Of a stretch of 64,000 bases of DNA, positions 60,101 through 64,000 are shown in pieces. The stretch is from Cynocephalus volans (taxonomy: Eukaryota; Chordata; Mammalia; Dermoptera; Cynocephalidae): NCBI RefSeq assembly GCF_027409185.1, contig NC_084466.1, positions 71,406,501 to 71,470,500 on the forward strand, written 5' to 3'. A model generated the notes under the pieces. That model saw only the letters and a list, made by a program, of their open reading frames with translations, searched no databases and was not told the DNA's origin. Made by a program: the position numbers and the translations under genes. Within the stretch, counting starts at the first letter, position 1. Every line of letters begins with the position of its first letter.

Positions 60101-62180
60101 TACTTGAATTTTTTTTTCAGTGAGAATTATGGACTGTGTTATTAATATTTAAAAGCACTCATTAATAAAATACAACAAAGATTCTATGAGAATACACACA
60201 GTGTCTTTTCATCTTACACAATGATAGCCTATCCACCTCACTGTGGATCCAAGGCTTTGGAAGGTGATATTTTAAGAATTTAAACTTTGGAGTAGGCAGG
60301 CAAGCCATTATCGTTCAGAATGTAACTTTTGTGTATTTAGACTCTGTAAAAGGACATTTGTCCTCAAAAGTTTTTAATACTAGATAGGTATCTAAGATGG
60401 AGGTGTTTTTCCAGAATGTAACTACTCAGAAGACTGAAATAGTCTGATGGGGACAGGACATGTGGAAACAGGCACATGTTTACTGCTGGTGAGAGGGCAC
60501 GTTGGTACAGACTCTCTGAAGGGCATTTTAGAAATTTATCCTACACAAGTGCACAGAGCACACATTTCATCATTTTTGTAAGAACAAAAACCTAGAACCT
60601 TCCTAAATATTCATTTATTTGGCTCAGGTCCCAATGCCTCAGTAGCAGTAAAATGGGTAAGTGGGGATGGATTTGAGATGGCATCACTTACACTCAGTGA
60701 TTTCTGTGCTTAGTTCAGGAAGAGGCAATGATGACCTGAGCCTCCGACCTGGGCAGGCGGCAGGATGGCTTAAGGCATTAACTGAGACAGAGACGGTGGT
60801 GATTGTGGGATTACTTGGGTGAAAATATCTAGTAAATACAGTTAGTTCCAGTGTTTGTGTGAATCAACTGGGGGAGATGTGGGGTTGAGGGTCGAGGTGG
60901 CTGTCAAGGAGAAGGGACAAGAAGGGACAAGGAGAAACCAGGATTAAAAAAGAGGTAAGATGGTGAATATAAAGATTTCTAAAATAAACAGGTCAGACAG
61001 AGCTGCATGTTTTACAAACAAAAATCTTGAGAATTGAGAAATTAGGCAACTGATGTGATTAAGCTACGCAGGTTTAAGTACTTATTGCAAGGCAATATTT
61101 ATTAAGCCAAAATGTCCCCCCATCATAATGTGTGATTAGTAAAAAAGACATCTAATATAATGAGCCAATTATAACAAAATAAATTTCCATGAAAACCCAG
61201 AAATATCAAATATCAACAAATTCTGGAATACCTATTCATCGTAAAAGAGGACTAATAGAGTAACACATATTGACTAACGTATGGGCCAGGAACCATATAC
61301 AGGTAATCTCATCTAATCCGCATCAGATCCACCCAGGTAGGTAACTTCTATCCCCATCGTACAGATAAAGACACGGAGACCCCGAGCGATCGAGTGGTGA
61401 GGCTAAAGCCGTAGAGTGAGTGAGAGAGCTTGCGTAGAAATTCAGACCCACGGTCTCTCCGGAACGTTTTTCCATGTGCCACATTGTCTTCCTCTGGGGA
61501 TAACAGTACCTATCTACCTTGGCGGTTGCTTTAAATTTCACCTGGAGAATTCATGGGGCCCAGGAATCCGATGATTCTGATGTAGATGGTCCATGGATTA
61601 CATTTTGAGGAATAATAAACCATGTGTTTTGAGGATAATAAACCACGGCAGTGCTATATAAATGTAATGACAATCATCGCTGTTGATTGCCATGAGACTT
61701 TTCTTAGGAGGGACGGGTCAATTTTAATTTCTGAAAACCTGAATAAACATTTGTGTGTGGGTGCGTGTGTTTAACTGCATTCGTGGGTGTGCATGGATTT
61801 AGGTTTCCTCCTCAGTCACATCAGACTTAGCTACCTGTTTGAATGATCTCCTTACCCATGCAGCTGGGTGGATTTTCGAAGAGCCCCATTGATTACAGGC
61901 TTGCTTCCTTCTCATTTCCTAGGTGTCAGCAATAAGCAGCTTGGTGTATGTGGCTGGATTCTGATTTCCCTTTCTTTTCTGTTGGTGATCATTACCTTCC
62001 CCATCTCCATATGGATGTGCCTGAAGGTAATACCCTGGGAAATAAATGGGGCTGTCTATAGGAGCTGAGGAGCCATTAAGACTAAATGCTCTCCCTTAAT
62101 CTCTTAGATCATTAAGGAGTATGAACGTGCTGTTGTATTTCGACTGGGACGAATCCAGGCTGACAAAGCCAAAGGGCCAG
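51088..62180 (+). CDS. STOML3: STOML3, stomatin-like protein 3 (partial: first 3 coding exons)
   Basis: Exons 51088-51139, 61923-62026 and 62108-62180 join in frame to 76 residues, MDSGMSSPEKQDKENLV ... IQADKAKGP; I recall about 291 for the family member. Residues 26-52 are the hydrophobic hairpin (CGWILISLSFLLVIITFPIS) with the kinking proline at 44. From 53 the stomatin/PHB domain begins (IIKEYERAVVFRLGRIQ), ending at a donor GTATGA; the rest must lie beyond 64000. The family is known to tune mechanosensitive channels in touch neurons and occurs in olfactory neuron cilia. The start was chosen for G at -3 and +4 and for homology. Confidence 0.95.
51530..51690 (+). repeat. MIR SINE
   Basis: 'cctcattttataaatgagaa', 'acctgagtcttggagagttt' and 'ttgaagtccagaaagtgat' in MIR order. 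Confidence 0.7.
52690..52870. mobile_element. MER5A-type hAT MITE
   Basis: 'gaatcttcctggggagcttg', 'ttaaaacacagtgctggtct', 'aaattctggttctctaggtc' follow the MER5A pattern. Confidence 0.65.
53116..53141 (+). repeat. (AG)n microsatellite
   Basis: About 12 AG units following a short AT run. Confidence 0.9.
53270..53690 (-). repeat. old LINE fragment, probably L1M, antisense
   Basis: 'taacagtgtcatgagaatat', 'gtaccataatgattttctca' and 'taattatcctcccattg'-like stretches resemble reverse-strand LINE 3' DNA. Tentative. Confidence 0.4.
55133..55771 (-). mobile_element. solo LTR fossil, antisense, family not identified, with a MITE inside
   Basis: Read on the minus strand it has LTR-like order: a TATAAAAACTC box, then a CTTGAATAAAG polyadenylation signal and a T-rich end. 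No internal region is present, so a solo LTR. Bounds are approximate; no clear target duplication found. Old, since a mariner-type MITE (55351-55430) inserted into it. Class I versus III not decided. Confidence 0.55.
55351..55430. mobile_element. short palindromic mariner-type MITE
   Basis: 80 bp nearly full palindrome: AACTTCAAAAAGTTCATGG on the left and CTACGAACTTTTTGAAGT on the right. Same family as 11667-11743. Confidence 0.75.
55845..56300 (+). repeat. MIR SINE split by a Tigger insertion
   Basis: MIR left part 'ctattattgtcattata' ends at 55889 and the right part 'tattgtcatgctacagagaa' resumes at 56219, continuing 'ggaaaccaagacataagcag'. Confidence 0.65.
55890..56217. mobile_element. 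Tigger-type DNA transposon, non-autonomous
   Basis: Ends GGTTGAATATCCTTAATC and AAGGGATACTCAACC are inverted repeats. Internal 'ggtcccatccccaagatatc' and 'gtgtataaggtgcatatgaa' match a common Tigger deletion family. About 330 bp, no transposase. Confidence 0.8.
56480..57810 (-). mobile_element. old antisense L1M, split by a LTR
   Basis: 'tttactgaggtatgacagac' before the LTR, then 'ccagataaacatatggaaca', 'tgaatgaaatcatacaatat', 'tttatccattctactttgat' and 'ccaatctgtactcccaacag' after it, all reverse-strand L1 3' UTR and ORF2 DNA. Confidence 0.7.
56540..57081 (+). mobile_element. solo LTR fossil, ERV1 (class I, gammaretrovirus-like)
   Basis: Starts TGTTTGGCTTGAGAGACAG and ends TTATTTCCACA. It contains CCAAT-like runs ('aaccaatcactcaggacgcc') and a GAGTAAACGGCC region near the end, typical of class I LTRs. 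No internal genes. Sits inside the L1M 3' end, so it is younger than that element. No clear target duplication seen. Confidence 0.7.
58585..58700 (+). repeat. L2 LINE 3' end
   Basis: 'ctctagcacagggcttggta' and 'taaaatatttgttaaatgaa' are L2 3' landmarks. Confidence 0.6.
59700..60180 (+). mobile_element. old L1M 3' fragment
   Basis: 'aagaatgaggtagatggctg', 'ggaaatatctccaagatata' and 'ttaagtaaaaggaaaaaaaa' match L1M ORF2 tail DNA. A further L1M-like piece lies at about 60440-60640 ('ctgctggtgagagggcacgt'). Confidence 0.6.
61275..61455 (+). repeat. MIR SINE
   Basis: 'aatctcatctaatccgcatc', 'catcgtacagataaagacac' and 'attcagacccacggtctct' in MIR order. Confidence 0.7.
61923..62026 (+). CDS. STOML3: STOML3 coding exon 2 (membrane hairpin)
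   Basis: 104 nt, residues 18-52, GVSNKQLGVCGWILI ... IWMCLK. Acceptor TTCCTAG, donor GTAATA. Confidence 0.96.
62108..62180 (+). CDS. STOML3: STOML3 coding exon 3 (start of PHB domain)
   Basis: 73 nt, residues 53-76 and one base of codon 77, IIKEYERAVVFRLGR ... KGP. Acceptor TCTTAG, donor GTATGA. Only an 81 bp intron separates it from exon 2. Confidence 0.96.
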
Positions 62181-64000
62181 GTATGACACTGTGGCTGCCA
62201 CACAGACCATGGGAACCTATTACTACTGCTCCCACCATCACTATTTCCCCTGGTGGTGCCTACTGAGAGTCAAAGAAAAGTCACTGGAACTTGGAAGCCT
62301 TGCCGTTCTGTACAAGAGAAGGATGGTGTCCTGTTATGCAAGTTAGTGTGAATGACAATGAGTTTGAGAGTTTGGACATGTGGACCTGTTTCCTAACTCT
62401 CCCTTTAAGAGTTTCAGTGACCATGAATGAAGAAAGAGTGGCTCTGGTTATGCTGGCTGAATGTCACTTACTTACTACCGGGGCCACTAAGAGAATGTCA
62501 GAAAAACCAGGGGAGGGAGGAAATAGCTGGTGTAGACATTAAGTTACCCAGGGAGAGTACCCAAGGACCTGGTTTTTCATTCTCACTCTTTGAAAAAGGC
62601 TCATGGAAAGGCAGAAGGTAATTTCCTCTCATGGCAAGTAGATGAATAGAAAGATAGAGCTGGAAGCCATTGTACAACTCCTTTGTCAAATCCCCTGGTT
62701 TTGAAAATGAAGAACGTGAGCCCAGCATAGGTTTGGAGATTTACTTAGGATTTCCCTTGTAGTTGGAGGTAAAGATAAGCTTTTAGGCTTTCTAATACCT
62801 AATGTAGTATTTATTTCCACCCATTCTCTACAACCTTGGAAGAAAAAATGTTTCAAATTGGTCATGTTACAAAAGGATGGGATTATTTTTTGGCAGGGAT
62901 GGGGTAGTGTCAAGTACTAAAACTCCCTAAATATATGATATTGATTTAATATTCATAAACCCTCTTAGTATATATTTAATTGAACCATATAAAATTGCTA
63001 ACATTTGTTTTTGACTCACAAAAATGGCAATTTCATATGGTTAATTCTAATATTCTCAAAAGGAAGGGCTATCAAAAACACCATCTTGGAAGACACATGG
63101 AAAACAAAGGTTATTGGCTATATTTCTCTGATAATCCTTTTTTCCTTCCCTTATTGTGGTTTATTTGAATAATTTGGTCTGTCTCCAATTGGACTGTAAG
63201 ATCTGTGGGGGCAGGAACTTTCTTATGCATGGTGATACTCTGTGTGCTTTGTACTTGGCCGTGAACTGGGTAGATGCTCAAATATCTGTTACCTAAAAAA
63301 ATTGAGAAACTGCAAAAGAGAAGCTCATGAAAGAGACTTGGCCATGTCAAATACTGTAATCTTTCTTGTTTAATTACATAAAAGGCCTAAGAAAAAGAGC
63401 CAAGAATGACTTATTATGGATGCTCTTATGAGTCTGTCAAAACAGAAGTGTTAGAATCATCCAGGTGAGGTACAGCAGGACAAAGTTAACCTCTTCCCAG
63501 TCATGTTCCAACTGGTAGAGCTAAGATTATAAGTTAAAATAAAAGTGGATCTGAGAGAGGCAGAATAGCCATAACTTGGAGGACTCTAGAGAAAAATGTA
63601 TCTTTTGTAAATGGATTTTCCCAGAAGATTTCACTACTACATGTCCCAGGATAACAACTCTCGTCATACATGTCTCTGGGGTTAACGGCTTACCTCAGAA
63701 TGTCATTAGGACCAGAGGGAAACAAGCCAAATTGTTAATGGAAAATCTCTGCACTTTTGAAAATTGTAAATTATTCTTTAATAATTAAAGCATTAATAAT
63801 AAGGGCTGCCACTTCTTGAGCACTTAATACATACCTGGCACTGTGTTAAGTACTTTATTTCATCATCATGTTGAATCATGTTTAATCTTCACTATCATTT
63901 TATATATGCTGGGTAACCAAAGCTCAGAAAAGTCAGGTGAATGTTCCCCAGCCACAAGATTACTAAGTGGAAGGGCTGGGACGTAACTCTCTCATTTTAA
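62181..64000 (+). other. STOML3: STOML3 intron 3 (runs off the window)
   Basis: No further STOML3 exon was found to 64000. Contains an L2 3' end at about 63165-63300 ('attggactgtaagatctgtg') and a MIR at the right edge. 62181-63160 has no repeat I can name. Confidence 0.8.
63800..64000 (+). repeat. MIR SINE at window edge
   Basis: 'cttgagcacttaatacatac', 'ctggcactgtgttaagtact' and 'gtggaagggctgggacgtaa' in MIR order; may continue past the edge. Confidence 0.8.

Larger units (their letters stand above)
51140..61922 (+). other. STOML3: STOML3 intron 1
   Basis: 10.8 kb intron. Contents in order: MIR, MER5A-type MITE, AG repeat, old L1 or L2, a LTR with a MITE inside, MIR split by Tigger, L1M split by a LTR, an L2 3' end, L1M pieces, MIR. 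57820-58580 and 58710-59690 look unique, with no gene I can support. Confidence 0.8.

Overview
This is nuclear DNA from a placental mammal. It holds three multi-exon host genes in the order NHLRC3 (- strand), PROSER1 (+) and STOML3 (+, cut off by the window's right edge). I recognise this order as the conserved block at human 13q13.3. Exons were placed by translating the sequence, matching remembered orthologues, and checking every AG/GT boundary and reading phase. NHLRC3 assembles to 347 residues in 7 coding exons. PROSER1 assembles to 947 residues in 13 coding exons. The first 76 residues of STOML3 lie in 3 exons. All splice phases close and no internal stop appears in any of the three.

Layout. 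1-3821: NHLRC3 3' UTR and downstream DNA with a SINE and a MIR. 3822-13471: NHLRC3. 13260-14640: a GC-rich CpG island between the two divergent start codons (about 1.37 kb apart), very probably a shared bidirectional promoter. 14839-41810: PROSER1, with 5' introns full of repeats and one 1.79 kb Pro/Ser/Thr-rich exon. 41810-51087: intergenic DNA dominated by nested L1 copies. 51088-62180 and beyond: STOML3, with a 10.8 kb first intron holding LTR fossils, L1M, Tigger, MIR and MER5A-type copies.

Organism. The window carries seven copies of a SINE whose head matches tRNA-Ile(GAT). Some are monomers and some are two-unit forms of about 150-165 bp, and several have clear target-site duplications. 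From memory this fits the CYN SINEs of colugos (Dermoptera). That assignment is inference, not a database match. Older layers (MIR, L2, MLT1-like LTRs, Tigger and hAT MITEs, L1M) are shared by placental mammals.

How the genes relate. NHLRC3 and PROSER1 probably share a promoter but not a pathway. NHLRC3 is a secretory-route NHL-repeat glycoprotein. PROSER1 is a nuclear protein tied to TET2/OGT and UTX enhancer complexes. STOML3 is a stomatin-domain membrane protein of sensory neurons. I found no undescribed gene system, operon, CRISPR array or free-standing RNA gene. The most unusual signals are non-coding: a long near-perfect inverted repeat in PROSER1 intron 2, an exact 71 bp duplication in intron 9, a 13 bp perfect hairpin against the exon 3 splice acceptor, and nested transposon insertions.
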